From contig JAWKTZ010000006.1 in assembly GCA_041398845.1 (NCBI GenBank), positions 2,592,973-2,656,972 on the forward strand: DNA of 64,000 bases, given 5' to 3'. Positions within the stretch are counted from its first letter, which is position 1, and each line of letters begins with the position of its first letter. The translations under genes and the position numbers were made by a program. The notes beneath the pieces are model-generated. The model saw only the letters and a program-made list of their open reading frames with translations, ran no database searches and was not told where the DNA came from. The stretch is from Fuerstiella sp041398845. GTDB taxonomy: Bacteria; Planctomycetota; Planctomycetia; Planctomycetales; Planctomycetaceae. Shown here piece after piece: positions 34,964-44,284 of the stretch.

Positions 34964-37462
34964 ATGTCTCCCTCCGAACTTAAATCTCTGCTGGAAAAAC
35001 GGGAAGTGATTCCCGACGCGATTGAAGTCGCGGGCAGAGAGTACCGGCTGGAAGGAGACTCTGCAGTCGACACTGGCTTGTATTCGGTCGTTTGGAAAGC
35101 CAAGGACTCGCGTGGACGTGACCGGGCGTTGAAGATCCGATCACACCAGAAAAAAGGCAACTTGCTCGAAACAATCAAAGCCAGTGAACTAGAGGCGTGC
35201 GTTCAATTCGCCAGGTTCGAGGACGCTGACACAATTCAAATCCCCCTCCAAGGTGGCCCGACGGTTGAGGTCGACGTATTTGTCGAAGAATGGATTCCCG
35301 GAGTCACGCTTAAAGAGTTGCTCTGTCGATCGCCCGACGCAGCTACACCATCGCTCATTCTGGGATTTGTACATGACATGTGCACGGCGCTGAACGCATT
35401 GCAAGAAAGGAATCTCTGCCACGGGGACTTACACTATCGGAATGTCATGATTGCTTCGCCGCAACTTGGTTCACTGGATCAACAATTCTCAGTCCGCGTT
35501 ATCGACGTTGGGCGGTTGTCGGAGGTCTCGGAGCAGGACCGGCTCCGAGATCACTTCTTCTTCGTGAACCACGTCGTAACTCTTTGGAATGCACTTCGTG
35601 CCAAGCACCGTGTTTCCCGCAGGGACAGACGATTTCTCAATAATCTTGTGCCTCTATTGAGGTTAATGGTCGAAGATGACTCTGGAGTTGCCCTGCGAGA
35701 ACCCAGAGCGATCGTTGACCGTTTCCAGGACGCCTATGATCGTGCCGAGTTGCCCGTTAGACAGACGCAGACCAGTCTAGCATCGCCTTTCGATTTCATT
35801 TCGGCAGATCAGATTTCCGATGCACGACTTCTCGTTGATCTCTTTGCCAAATCTTGTCCTTGGCTCGACAAGGTTTCTGGTCCAGATCCTTGCCTGGTGA
35901 CTGGTCCCCGAGGTTGCGGTAAATCCACTCTGTTTCGCTGGCTCGCACTTCGAACTCATCTCGAGGCCCATCCCGAGTTGCCGTCCAGAGACATCGCAGC
36001 GTTGCCTGTCCTTGGCTTCTATGTGTCATGTAGTGCAGACCTACAGAATCGACTGAGTTGGGCAAAGACCGATGAGATCGCAGAGGATTCTCAGTCTTTC
36101 CTTGTGCACTATTTCAACCTGATTTGTCTACGTGAGGTCGTCTATACGCTTTCGCTCATCGCTCGACGGCAGGATCGCGACTCATTTTGGGGGCTTGGCG
36201 TCGCGATCGAATCACGCCTGCTCGAATTCGTCACGAAGACGCTCGCCATCGAACGCCCCTTGCGTTTAGCGGGAAGTCGACGAATTGATCAGCTTGTTGA
36301 AATCGTCGATGCAGAACTCTTCCGCTTACATTTGAGCCGAGACGCTTGGCAAGGCGGAGAATTCCAGACGGGAACTGCGTTCTTGGGGGATCTGACCTCA
36401 TTGCTCAAAGCAGAGATTCCTGCCTTCTCCCATCGGCCATTGGCATTCTTGTTGGACGACTTCTCTGTTCATCGCATACCTGCACCCGTCCAGACAGTTT
36501 TGAATCAAATTATTTGGGAACGGCGGCAGTCCCACGTATTCAAACTGTCATCGGAAAAGCATGGCGCCGTGCTGAACGATGCTTTGCTGGCGTCCGCCGA
36601 GTTGTCGAGGGAACGGTTGGAGATCGACTGCGGAAAAGAATTCCTTGCGTTGGACGATCATAAGCAACAGCGCCGGGCGCTCGACTTTTCACGTGAGTTG
36701 TTGGACAACCGTCTATCAGTGGCCGACTACGAAGGGCGATCGGGAACAGTTATCGGTGAGTCGAATTGGCGCGAGCACGGATCGCTCGCGAAGGCACTTC
36801 AGGACACGGCAAAACCAAAGAATGATCAATACCACGGGATGGAGTGTATTGCGCAGCTGTGTTCCGGCGATGTATCAAGTCTCCTGATGGTCTATCGAGC
36901 GATTTTCGAAGCTGGTCGAGTCACGCGAACAACCAAAGCAGTTGTGGCTCCGCATCTCCAGCACCAAGCCATTGTAAAGGTCTCCAGGAGTCTCCTTGAT
37001 GTTGTCAGAACGTATTACCCACACGGTCCTCGACTGTTCGAGATCATCAATGCCTTTGGGACTCTCGCTCGAAATATCTTAGTTGAGGGGCGGCTCCAGT
37101 CCAGCGGTTCACCGACGATGGTCCCTCGAATTGAGATTGACCAGGGCCGCCAACACGTCGTTGACGAGCTTGATGAGCATACGCAAGAAATCGCCTGGGA
37201 ATTGGTCCGTCGCGCATTGTTTATTGAGATGGAAAGTGGACTCTCTCGAAAGGGTCGAGTCACGACTCTTCGTTGGCAAGTTCGCCGAGTGTTCCTACCA
37301 GCCTTCAATGCTGCTTTGTCGAAGAACGATGCGGTGAAGCGAAAGGTAGACTGGTTGCGCCTGTTCCTCGAATCGCCTGAAACTGCAACAAGCGAGGTGT
37401 GGAAAGGGTGGCCGAAGCGAGACAGTGGTGGGCCATGTCTACCGTTCCCGGATTTGGAGTAA
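34964..37462 (+). CDS. Protein kinase-like / P-loop ATPase fusion
   Basis: The 832-aa protein joins two domains. The N-terminal protein-kinase fold has a Gly-poor loop (DTGLYSVVWKA), ATP-binding Lys57 in ALKIRS, and the catalytic loop CHGDLHYRNV (Asp155). IDVGRL (181) stands where DFG is normal, so activity is likely but unproven. The C-terminal P-loop ATPase of the STAND/ORC type has Walker A GPRGCGKST (314-322) and Walker B LAFLLDDFS (about 493-501). It is followed by 370-aa gene 37469 after 6 bp. Kinase and STAND domains in one chain fit a sensing and signalling protein, such as those in abortive-infection systems. This exact fusion is not one I can name. Confidence 0.82.
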   Translation: MSPSELKSLLEKREVIPDAIEVAGREYRLEGDSAVDTGLYSVVWKAKDSRGRDRALKIRSHQKKGNLLETIKASELEACVQFARFEDADTIQIPLQGGPTVEVDVFVEEWIPGVTLKELLCRSPDAATPSLILGFVHDMCTALNALQERNLCHGDLHYRNVMIASPQLGSLDQQFSVRVIDVGRLSEVSEQDRLRDHFFFVNHVVTLWNALRAKHRVSRRDRRFLNNLVPLLRLMVEDDSGVALREPRAIVDRFQDAYDRAELPVRQTQTSLASPFDFISADQISDARLLVDLFAKSCPWLDKVSGPDPCLVTGPRGCGKSTLFRWLALRTHLEAHPELPSRDIAALPVLGFYVSCSADLQNRLSWAKTDEIAEDSQSFLVHYFNLICLREVVYTLSLIARRQDRDSFWGLGVAIESRLLEFVTKTLAIERPLRLAGSRRIDQLVEIVDAELFRLHLSRDAWQGGEFQTGTAFLGDLTSLLKAEIPAFSHRPLAFLLDDFSVHRIPAPVQTVLNQIIWERRQSHVFKLSSEKHGAVLNDALLASAELSRERLEIDCGKEFLALDDHKQQRRALDFSRELLDNRLSVADYEGRSGTVIGESNWREHGSLAKALQDTAKPKNDQYHGMECIAQLCSGDVSSLLMVYRAIFEAGRVTRTTKAVVAPHLQHQAIVKVSRSLLDVVRTYYPHGPRLFEIINAFGTLARNILVEGRLQSSGSPTMVPRIEIDQGRQHVVDELDEHTQEIAWELVRRALFIEMESGLSRKGRVTTLRWQVRRVFLPAFNAALSKNDAVKRKVDWLRLFLESPETATSEVWKGWPKRDSGGPCLPFPDLE

Positions 37463-37468
37463 CCACCG

Positions 37469-38581
37469 ATGCCGCAAATTACGCAAATTCCAATTGACGA
37501 AGTAATCGCACTCGCGCCACGTGTCGAACTACTTGGCGATGTGTCGTTGAACGCGATTCCACCAAACGCATTCATATGCGCGCAGGGATTCGAAGACCGA
37601 TGCGACGCAATTGCAAAATCGCTAGCAGCAAGGGGTGTTCGTCTCGAGGCCGTTGTCGTAATCACTCTCAACTCGAACAGTGATGAGGACGTGGAGAATG
37701 GCAGACGGATTGCCGAGATGCTCGCACCATTGGTAACTCGCGATCCGGTGTTTGTGAATGGCGACGAATCATGCTTCCAACGGAGGCTGAAAGAGGCATT
37801 GAGTGGAGATGAATTCGTCGAGAACGAGCAGAATCACATTCTGTTGGACATTAGCGTGGCTGCCAATCGAGCCTGCGTTCTATCATTGGCATGCTGCCTC
37901 GAGTTTGACTGCCAGCTCACCGTCGGCTACGCAGAGGCCGATGTGTACCATCCGACCGTTGAGGAGTTCAACGAAAACGAGTCCACGTGGATGTCGGACG
38001 ACACCTTGGGCACTGAGAAGGGCGTCGAAGACATCAGTCCCTCTGAGGAGTTTCCAGGTGAGCATCTTGAAGCAGCCTCCAACGTAGTCGTGCTGCTTCC
38101 AAGCTTTAGACACGAGCGCAGTGCTGCGATTGTCAGCCACGTTGACCCGGCGCTGCTAATGAAGACGAGTGACGACGTGGTCTGGGTTTTGGGGTGTCCT
38201 CACTTGGCGGAAGATCTGTGGCGACGGGATGCCATGCGAAAACTGAACCGCATCGCTAGTGATGCGAAGGTGTGCGAAGCAAGCACATTCGACTACCGCG
38301 AAGTGTGGGGTATCCTTGAGTCAATCTATGACGATAGGTGGGAAGCATCCAATATCACCTTGTCCCCTTTGGGATCAAAGCTGCAGGCAATTGGGGTTGC
38401 GATATTCTGTTTGCGACATTCAGATGTCCGTGTTCTTTTTTCTGTCCCCAAGCAATATAACCGGAAACAGTGGTCACACGGGGTTCGCGAATTGTGGCAA
38501 ATCTCTTTTGGCAGCGGGCGAGAGTTTCTCTCCGATGTGCGTCGTGCTGGTGCGATTCAACTGGAGGGTTTTGAGACGTGA
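37469..38581 (+). CDS. Hypothetical partner of the kinase-ATPase
   Basis: The 370-aa protein starts behind GGAG within the end of the kinase-ATPase gene and is certainly co-transcribed. A Rossmann-like first half contains ICAQGFEDRCDAIAKSLAARGVRLEAVVVITLNS and HILLDISVAANRACVLSLACCL; the end has VLFSVPKQYNRKQWSHGVRELW. I have the impression of having seen a QGFEDR...PKQY type pattern in uncharacterised defence-island proteins, but cannot name a family. It could bind a nucleotide signal or be the effector. No membrane segment. Confidence 0.72.
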   Translation: MPQITQIPIDEVIALAPRVELLGDVSLNAIPPNAFICAQGFEDRCDAIAKSLAARGVRLEAVVVITLNSNSDEDVENGRRIAEMLAPLVTRDPVFVNGDESCFQRRLKEALSGDEFVENEQNHILLDISVAANRACVLSLACCLEFDCQLTVGYAEADVYHPTVEEFNENESTWMSDDTLGTEKGVEDISPSEEFPGEHLEAASNVVVLLPSFRHERSAAIVSHVDPALLMKTSDDVVWVLGCPHLAEDLWRRDAMRKLNRIASDAKVCEASTFDYREVWGILESIYDDRWEASNITLSPLGSKLQAIGVAIFCLRHSDVRVLFSVPKQYNRKQWSHGVRELWQISFGSGREFLSDVRRAGAIQLEGFET

Positions 38582-38585
38582 GAAA

Positions 38586-39962
38586 CTACTCCGGCCAAAG
38601 CGTGTAGCTGGAACGGGTGAATTCCCGGTAGGTTGGCATGCGTTGAGCCCTATTCATAAGCCATCGCTCGCGAAACCACTCGAATACGTCCTCGGCACTT
38701 CTCTCGAAGAACTCAACCTCCATGTCTTCGCCGCGAAGGAATTTACATGTATTCCGCGCCGTCGGAACAACGAAGACCTCCCTTTGCACCCCGTGATACA
38801 GGAGGTCTTGCTGCAATCCAGCGGCTTGAATGCACTTCTTCACAACTTCGCGGCGGTTCCGGAATCCGCTTCCCCAAAGCTCGTTCTTTGCCGTCGGCAC
38901 GAGCTTCTTGGTCGCAAACTCGTTCATTTCATCGTAAAGACCATTCAAGAACTGAAACTCTCCCGATCCGCGGGTGAAACCAACCGGCTCGAACATCTTG
39001 TCGGATCGGAATGTCAACCGGTTGTACAGTGAAGAGCGCCCAAGAGCAGAAGTGGTTGTAATTAGTGCGACTTCCCCAGACCGTTCGGCCTGGCTGATCA
39101 GCGCTTGTTGGCCGCCGTACTTCACTTGAAAACGCGAGGTCACTTCGCGGCACGCGGCAAGCATCGCGATGAGCTTGCCGCAAAGCAGAAACGAGTACGG
39201 TGGCAATGCTCCGAGGACAAAGGCGTCGATGACGTGATGAAGTCCCTTGCGCCGTTGTTCGGAATTCCATCCGATCCAGTTGTCTCTTGGTGCGAGCGCA
39301 AATACTGGATCTCCAAGCCCAATCAATCCAATCAACTTGTTGTTTGACTGGTCGACTACGACATAGCGGAGCCGTCGTCCGTACCCGGAAGAAACTGGGA
39401 TGGACCAGTGTAGGCAGGCGTAGCGGAACAACAGTTCTTCGGTCGACCCAGGGAGCACTTCTACAAGTGCTGGAGAGATCGCGCTTGGATCGACTTCCTT
39501 TCCGTCAGCGATCCAATTCAGTAACGCAGATTCCTTGCCTCCAAGAGACTCTCTGGCCTTGTCACGCTTGTGGTCAACAGCCTCGGCGTGTAGCTGGCGG
39601 AGCCAGTCTTTGTCGATCTCTTCGGGTAAACTCAGTCGTCCTTTTCTGAATTGGAACCCCTGACGGCGGAGGGATTTCAGTATTCGGGCTCTCATGTCCC
39701 TTCGCTGATCGCCTGAGATGTTGGCAATCAGTTCATCTCGATTCTTTCCACTGGTCGAGACACCGAGTTTGGAGGCGAGAACTCGGAGTTCCTTCAGTTT
39801 CAAGGAATCAAGCATCGAAGCAATGCTGAACCGTCGGCAATCAGCAATCACTTCGACGAGTCTCTCTTTTCTCAGCCTGCCTCGATTGACCCTGCAGCGA
39901 TCGGCAACCTTTGCCAATTGCGGCATCGCCATCGCTGAAAGAATAGACAATCGAGTTCGCAC
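38586..39962 (-). CDS. DUF4338 / DruA-like protein
   Basis: The 458-aa protein carries the DUF4338 core: PVSSGYGRRLRYVVVDQSNNKLIGLIGLGDPVFALAPRDNWIGWNSEQRRKGLHHVIDAF, then PYSFLLCGKLIAMLAACREV. Proteins with this domain include DruA of the Druantia anti-phage system and several transposon-linked ORFs. Its N-terminus has a SAP/HTH-like repeat (LVEVIADCRRF...LRVLASKLGVS). Start GTG 39962 with GGAGA upstream is likely; a later ATG is possible. It converges with 37469 (4-bp gap). No DruE helicase lies next to it, so this is not a standard Druantia locus. Confidence 0.82.
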   Translation of the reverse strand: MRTRLSILSAMAMPQLAKVADRCRVNRGRLRKERLVEVIADCRRFSIASMLDSLKLKELRVLASKLGVSTSGKNRDELIANISGDQRRDMRARILKSLRRQGFQFRKGRLSLPEEIDKDWLRQLHAEAVDHKRDKARESLGGKESALLNWIADGKEVDPSAISPALVEVLPGSTEELLFRYACLHWSIPVSSGYGRRLRYVVVDQSNNKLIGLIGLGDPVFALAPRDNWIGWNSEQRRKGLHHVIDAFVLGALPPYSFLLCGKLIAMLAACREVTSRFQVKYGGQQALISQAERSGEVALITTTSALGRSSLYNRLTFRSDKMFEPVGFTRGSGEFQFLNGLYDEMNEFATKKLVPTAKNELWGSGFRNRREVVKKCIQAAGLQQDLLYHGVQREVFVVPTARNTCKFLRGEDMEVEFFERSAEDVFEWFRERWLMNRAQRMPTYREFTRSSYTLWPE

Positions 39963-40178
39963 AGCGAAACGTCTCCATTGTTAAGTGGTGTCATCCGGAA
40001 TTCATTGGACTGATGGCCGCCATGCGGCTTCAGAACATCGCATTTTGGTGTGCGGCATCTTACAGAAATCCTAAGTCATTTGCGACTTGAGCTGATTTCC
40101 GGTCACCTATGATCAGACCGTGAGAGTCTTCTCATTGCCTTCCGGATCGGTCACGTCCTTTTATTTCGTGTTGACAGT

Positions 40179-41420
40179 TCAGATTGGTGGACGTGGCTCG
40201 TTCAGATTCAGGAGTCGGACATCGGCGATGAAGCTTTCCAGGGACTGCAGGTAGGGGCGGACGGTTTGGGGATAGGTGGTCATCAGGGGAGTCGGGACGA
40301 CGAGCTGGACGCTGGCTTCGGACATTTCGCGGAACTGGTTCTCGGAGATGCCTTCCTGAAGAGTGAGGATGTGTTTGACGGGGATGCGGTCGGCTTCGTT
40401 CAGGATTTGACGCCAGCGGTCTTTGCACGTCGTTTTGGCGGCCAGCATTCGCAGGCGATTGGCGGGGAACCGGGTGTCTTTGTAGGACACTTCGCTGGGG
40501 AACAGGAAGTCCGGGCGTTTGCCGGGTTCTGATTCGGGCTGATGATCGAAATCGACACCGTCTCGTAACTGTTCTTCGTTGAAGATAGCTCGAGCATGCA
40601 GTTCCAGTGACCGGCCGGAGCGGGACTTTCGCCGCTGCAGGATGGTTTGGGCTCGGGCGATGAAGTCGTCGATATTGTTGAACCCGGCCTGTATCGCAGG
40701 AAGTTCCACGGCCTGCTCCAGACTGCGAAACACCTGGAATTCGCAGTCTCGACGTCGCAGCAGTCGCTGATCCACGGCCAGACGGTGATCAGATCGCAGA
40801 GCAATGGCTCTGGAAATGATCTCGGCACCGGTCGGAAAACGTGTCAGCCATTCCGCCGGGATCTCCTCCGGTTCCAGCCAGCAGCTCGTGCGTTGAGAGG
40901 GTTGAAATTCACGCGAATGCCGATCGTCGACCGTCCAGATCAGAAACTTTCCCGGTTCCACAGGACCGATCCGGTCTTCGATGACATCGGCTTCTGTCTC
41001 ATGATCACAGACCCAGACGCGGCAGACACGGGCTTGCCCGGACTCATCTTTGTGAAACGCAAAGACGGCCAGTGATCCGGTACTTTCCGGGTCCAGCAGA
41101 GCGGATTCCGCTCCTCCGAAATTCGTCAGTCGAGCTTCGTTACGTGTGCCGCCGCGAAACTTGTTGTTGTACCAAGTCGCTCGGACATTCCGGGCATCTC
41201 CGTGAGAATCGATCCGGACCTCAAACCACGTGTCCGGGTTTTCTGCATCGGCGCGGTGAAGCGACGGAAACACCTCAAACAGAAACTCTTTCGGGATGTA
41301 CGGTCCTGCCTGGTGACTGCCGTTGGCCAGAGTGTCATTGCCGGACAGTCGCTTGACATACCAGACAATATGTCGATCAGTGTTTTCTTCGATCCAGTCT
41401 GTCAGGTCAGCAATCGCCAT
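40179..41420 (-). CDS. Type II restriction endonuclease, EcoRII-like
   Basis: The 413-aa protein matches EcoRII (404 aa) in layout. The N-terminal DNA-recognition domain has WYVKRLSGNDTLANGSHQAGPYIPKEFLFEVFP; the C-terminal PD-(D/E)xK nuclease has GKRPDFLFPS (about 296) and RMLAAKTTCKDRW (about 324), followed by KHILTLQEGIS. EcoRII cuts at CCWGG and needs two sites for activity; the same target is inferred here. The gene follows its methyltransferase by 35 bp in the same direction. Together they would restrict unmethylated phage or plasmid DNA. Confidence 0.9.
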   Translation of the reverse strand: MAIADLTDWIEENTDRHIVWYVKRLSGNDTLANGSHQAGPYIPKEFLFEVFPSLHRADAENPDTWFEVRIDSHGDARNVRATWYNNKFRGGTRNEARLTNFGGAESALLDPESTGSLAVFAFHKDESGQARVCRVWVCDHETEADVIEDRIGPVEPGKFLIWTVDDRHSREFQPSQRTSCWLEPEEIPAEWLTRFPTGAEIISRAIALRSDHRLAVDQRLLRRRDCEFQVFRSLEQAVELPAIQAGFNNIDDFIARAQTILQRRKSRSGRSLELHARAIFNEEQLRDGVDFDHQPESEPGKRPDFLFPSEVSYKDTRFPANRLRMLAAKTTCKDRWRQILNEADRIPVKHILTLQEGISENQFREMSEASVQLVVPTPLMTTYPQTVRPYLQSLESFIADVRLLNLNEPRPPI

Positions 41421-41455
41421 GTCCAGTGCCCATCTTGTCTGAGTTGCTCATGACG

Positions 41456-42712
41456 TTAACCCCTGAACTGAAATCGTTTCTGCTGATCGGAAGCGGCAGC
41501 GACTGGTAGCCAGGGTGACATGTGTCTCGCAACTGCCTCAATCACGTCGACAACAACCGCATTGCCGAACTGACGATACGCCTGCGTGTCAGAGACCGGA
41601 ATCCTGAAGCTGGATTCACCGGGCCGATCGAAGCCCATCAGCCGTGCACATTCACGCGGGGTGAGGCGACGAGGATTCTTTCGGGGCTGCCGAATCAGAA
41701 TCTCTGATCCGTCTTTGTAGTATCGTGCCGACAGTGTGCGGGCGACGTCGTCGCGACCGACCAGCCCGAAGCCGAATCCATTCCCTTTGCGACGATGCTT
41801 TTCGGCATAGTCCTGCAGATAACGCCACAGGTGATCGGTCAGCGTGTATTTGGAATTCACCTTCGCCCGAGCCCCCTGAGTGAAATGTCCTTCCGGAGTT
41901 TCACTACCGTCTTCCGGATGCAGAATGGAACTCAGGCGAGGACCCTTCAGGGGATCAGGAATCACGAGGTCATCGAATGTGAAGGCATTGGCCTCCCGAA
42001 ATCCGACGATGATGATTCGTTCCCGATGCTGCGGTACGAAACCCTTCGCGTCGATTACCTTCCAGTGCAGATTGCTGTAACCAAGCTCCTCGGTCAGCGT
42101 CCGATGAATCACCCGAAACGTGTTGCCCTTGTCGTGATTGACCAGATTCTTCACGTTCTCCAGCAGAAATGCTTTCGGGCGGTGGTGTTCGATGATTCGT
42201 GCCACATCAAAGAACAACGTTCCCTGAGCTTCGCACTTGAATCCGTGTTGACGTCCCAGCGCGTTCTTCTTGCTGACACCGGCAATCGAAAATGGCTGAC
42301 ATGGGAACCCGGCCAGCAGCAGATCGTGTTCGGGGATCTCGTCGGCCGTCACTTCCGTAATGTCGCCGGCAAAGACGTGGTCCTCGCCATCACGAAAGTT
42401 CGCCTGATAGGTCTTCTGAGCCATGTTATTCCATTCGCTCGTGAAGACACATCGTCCGCCGATGGGCTCGAAACCACGTCGCAGACCGCCAATCCCGGCA
42501 AACAGATCAATGAACCGGAAATCTCCCGACTGTGCTTCGGAACCGCATTGATCGCGGGCAATGCGTTCCAGTAGTTCAATGACCGGACGTCTGGGAATCG
42601 TTGTGCCCGATTCGTAGCGTCGCAACGTGCGTTCTGAGCATCCGATTCGTTCTTCGAGCTCCTGATACGACAGGCCCGTGCGTTGTTTCAGTCGTGCAAA
42701 TTCCGTCTGCAT
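41456..42712 (-). CDS. DNA cytosine-5 methyltransferase, Dcm/M.EcoRII-like
   Basis: The 418-aa enzyme methylates C5 of cytosine to protect host DNA. An N-terminal helix-turn-helix (LSYQELEERIGCSERTLRRYESG) probably lets it control its own promoter, as M.EcoRII does. Catalytic motifs are all visible: FIDLFAGIGGLRRGF (I), GFPCQPFS (IV, Cys138), ENVKNL (VI), QHRERI (VIII), and RQFGNAV (X). The preceding gene order (methyltransferase first) allows protection before cleavage. The recognition sequence is inferred from the EcoRII-like partner. Confidence 0.92.
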   Translation of the reverse strand: MQTEFARLKQRTGLSYQELEERIGCSERTLRRYESGTTIPRRPVIELLERIARDQCGSEAQSGDFRFIDLFAGIGGLRRGFEPIGGRCVFTSEWNNMAQKTYQANFRDGEDHVFAGDITEVTADEIPEHDLLLAGFPCQPFSIAGVSKKNALGRQHGFKCEAQGTLFFDVARIIEHHRPKAFLLENVKNLVNHDKGNTFRVIHRTLTEELGYSNLHWKVIDAKGFVPQHRERIIIVGFREANAFTFDDLVIPDPLKGPRLSSILHPEDGSETPEGHFTQGARAKVNSKYTLTDHLWRYLQDYAEKHRRKGNGFGFGLVGRDDVARTLSARYYKDGSEILIRQPRKNPRRLTPRECARLMGFDRPGESSFRIPVSDTQAYRQFGNAVVVDVIEAVARHMSPWLPVAAASDQQKRFQFRG

Positions 42713-43160
42713 TTGACTTCCGCTCCCTCTGGGTCATTTCCTGACAATGTGACAGAATTCCACCCAGTGGTCAATCGGAAAGAGGTGGCTGGTGATTCAG
42801 GCGATTCGCTGTATTCCGGTCGGTCGTCGCAGCGTTGGAAAGCGGCTCATTTGTATTCGGGACGGCAATGGCGGTTTCTGCCGGTGCTGCGCTGAACCCT
42901 CAAAGTGCTCGGCTGCTGTTTGCCGACCCCTTGCATTGACTTCGTGTCGACGTCCATGCGGCGTTACGAGATATCTGCAGGTGTCGTCGTGCTGTTTGTC
43001 AGCCCGACCGTCTGTGTCCACCGCATCGGCGGTCACGAAAGCCATGTTTCCGCAGAAGTGGTGAACTGCCGGTGAGCGTCGAGTTGACTCCGTTCAAATC
43101 GCACGATCCTTCTGAGGTTTCGAGGTTCGAACGCCCCCTGCGACTCAGGATCGGCTGAGC
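42713..43160. other. Intergenic region before leader copy B
   Basis: Divergent promoter region between the restriction-modification unit and the plus-strand accessory operon. No supported gene; short frames here lack ribosome sites. Confidence 0.45.
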
Positions 43161-43268
43161 GTTAAAGCCGCCGCCGGTCGCTGCAAGCGGAAAGTCGGTT
43201 CCCCCTGAAGGTCGCCCCCAACTTTCAGCTTGCAGCGAACGCTGGCGCTCCGGCTGAGGCGGCTTTTG
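43161..43268 (+). ncRNA. Structured leader RNA, copy B
   Basis: The outer stem AAAGCCGCC (43164-43172)/GGCGGCTTT (43258-43266) is perfect and continues as GCCGG/CCGGC with a TGA bulge. The main hairpin pairs GCTGCAAGC (43180-43188) with GCTTGCAGC (43228-43236) and GAAAGT with ACTTTC. Its loop is CGGTTCCCCCTGAAGG then TCGCCCCCA, almost identical to copy C. The ATG at 43331 lies 62 nt after the end. It is probably the 5' leader of the operon 43331-45746. Confidence 0.68.
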
Positions 43269-43330
43269 TTGGCTCGCCGAAGGTCGCAGTGGTTGCGGCT
43301 CTCACAACTCAACACAGAAAGGAACAGTTT

Positions 43331-43558
43331 ATGTCTCAGAATTCATCTCAACGCAACGGCAGCAAAAAACCAACTCTGCATGCCTACCAGGTTCGCGAAT
43401 CCGGCAACGGCAAGAGCTTCTGGACCCGCATCGGAGCGGCCTGGAGCAACAAGGACGGCGGCTTCACGCTGCAGCTCGACAGTATCCCGCTGGACGGTCG
43501 CATCGTCTGCCAGGTGCCTCGGGAAAAAGAGGCCGAGGACAATTCAGGTCAACAATAA
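43331..43558 (+). CDS. Small plasmid-type conserved protein (FWTRIGAAW family)
   Basis: The 75-aa protein contains HAYQVRESGNGKSFWTRIGAAWSNKDGGFTLQLDSIPLDGRIVCQVP, a short domain I recognise from many plasmids and mobile elements; its function is unknown. AGAAAGGAACAGTTT precedes the ATG. First gene of a six-gene accessory operon behind leader copy B. Confidence 0.78.
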   Translation: MSQNSSQRNGSKKPTLHAYQVRESGNGKSFWTRIGAAWSNKDGGFTLQLDSIPLDGRIVCQVPREKEAEDNSGQQ

Positions 43559-43622
43559 CAAAACGCAACATCGGGCAGGTGTTCACCGCCTGCCCGGTAC
43601 TCACAGAGAAAGGAGTCTCATC

Positions 43623-43913
43623 ATGAATCAAACACGAACACCCTCACGGAAGAATCGCTTCTCGCTCGGCGACATCTTCATTACCACGAATGCTCAGGAC
43701 CGGCTCACGTCCGCTCAGGTCACCAACGGACTGGCTCGACACAGCAACTGCGATTTCGGCGACATCAGTCCCGATGACCGCAACGCCAACGTACTGGCTC
43801 TGGAATGCGGCGGTCGAGTTCTCTCCGTCTACGGTCGAGGTGACCGCAGGTTCTGGATCATCACCGAAGCGGACCGCTCCTCCACCACCGTTCTTCTTCC
43901 CGAAGACTATTGA
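43623..43913 (+). CDS. Small plasmid-type conserved protein (ITEADRS..LLPEDY family)
   Basis: The 96-aa protein (FSLGDIFITTNAQDRLTSAQVTNGLARHSNCDFGDISPDDRNANVLAL...FWIITEADRSSTTVLLPEDY) matches a widespread family of plasmid and ICE proteins of unknown role. Its conserved ITEADRS..LLPEDY end is clear. GAAAGGAGTCTCATC precedes the ATG; the longer frame starting at 43230 runs through the leader and is not used. Second gene of the operon. Confidence 0.8.
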   Translation: MNQTRTPSRKNRFSLGDIFITTNAQDRLTSAQVTNGLARHSNCDFGDISPDDRNANVLALECGGRVLSVYGRGDRRFWIITEADRSSTTVLLPEDY

Positions 43914-43924
43914 GGGAGGCCGCT

Positions 43925-44284
43925 ATGAAGATTCAATCGATCATCGACGTCGCCCGCCATCGCAACGGCATCAGCGGAGCCCCATTCCACGTCGTTCTGT
44001 TCGAGGACATCGGCGACGAAGCCAGCCTGAAGGTCGGCATTGTCTTCGAAGCTTCGCATCACGTTGCGGTTCTGGATGTCCGCCTGCTGGCCGAAGGCAT
44101 CATCACCTTCGGTCAGAACAGTTGGCGAGGAGACGTCTTCGAACCGGAACTGCGACAGCAGATCGATCACTGGCGTGATCACGATCACACGGTCAACGAC
44201 ACAGGTCTCAACGAATCCGCGACGCGGTCCGGCAACGAGACCACCATCAACATCAACCCACCAACTGAAGGAGACCCCTCATGA
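43925..44284 (+). CDS. Small plasmid-type conserved protein (IDVARHRNGISGAPF family)
   Basis: The 119-aa product starts MKIQSIIDVARHRNGISGAPFHVVLFEDIGDEASLKVGIVF and contains FGQNSWRGDVFEPELR, a conserved family on plasmids and genomic islands. Function unknown. GGGAGGCCGCT precedes the ATG. It overlaps the following methylase gene by ATGA. Confidence 0.78.
   Translation: MKIQSIIDVARHRNGISGAPFHVVLFEDIGDEASLKVGIVFEASHHVAVLDVRLLAEGIITFGQNSWRGDVFEPELRQQIDHWRDHDHTVNDTGLNESATRSGNETTININPPTEGDPS

Noticed and set aside
38259..39032. Plus-strand frame of 257 codons
   Set aside because: Crosses two convergent real genes in other frames; no domain.
41795..42574. Plus-strand frame of 259 codons
   Set aside because: Shadow of the cytosine methyltransferase gene.
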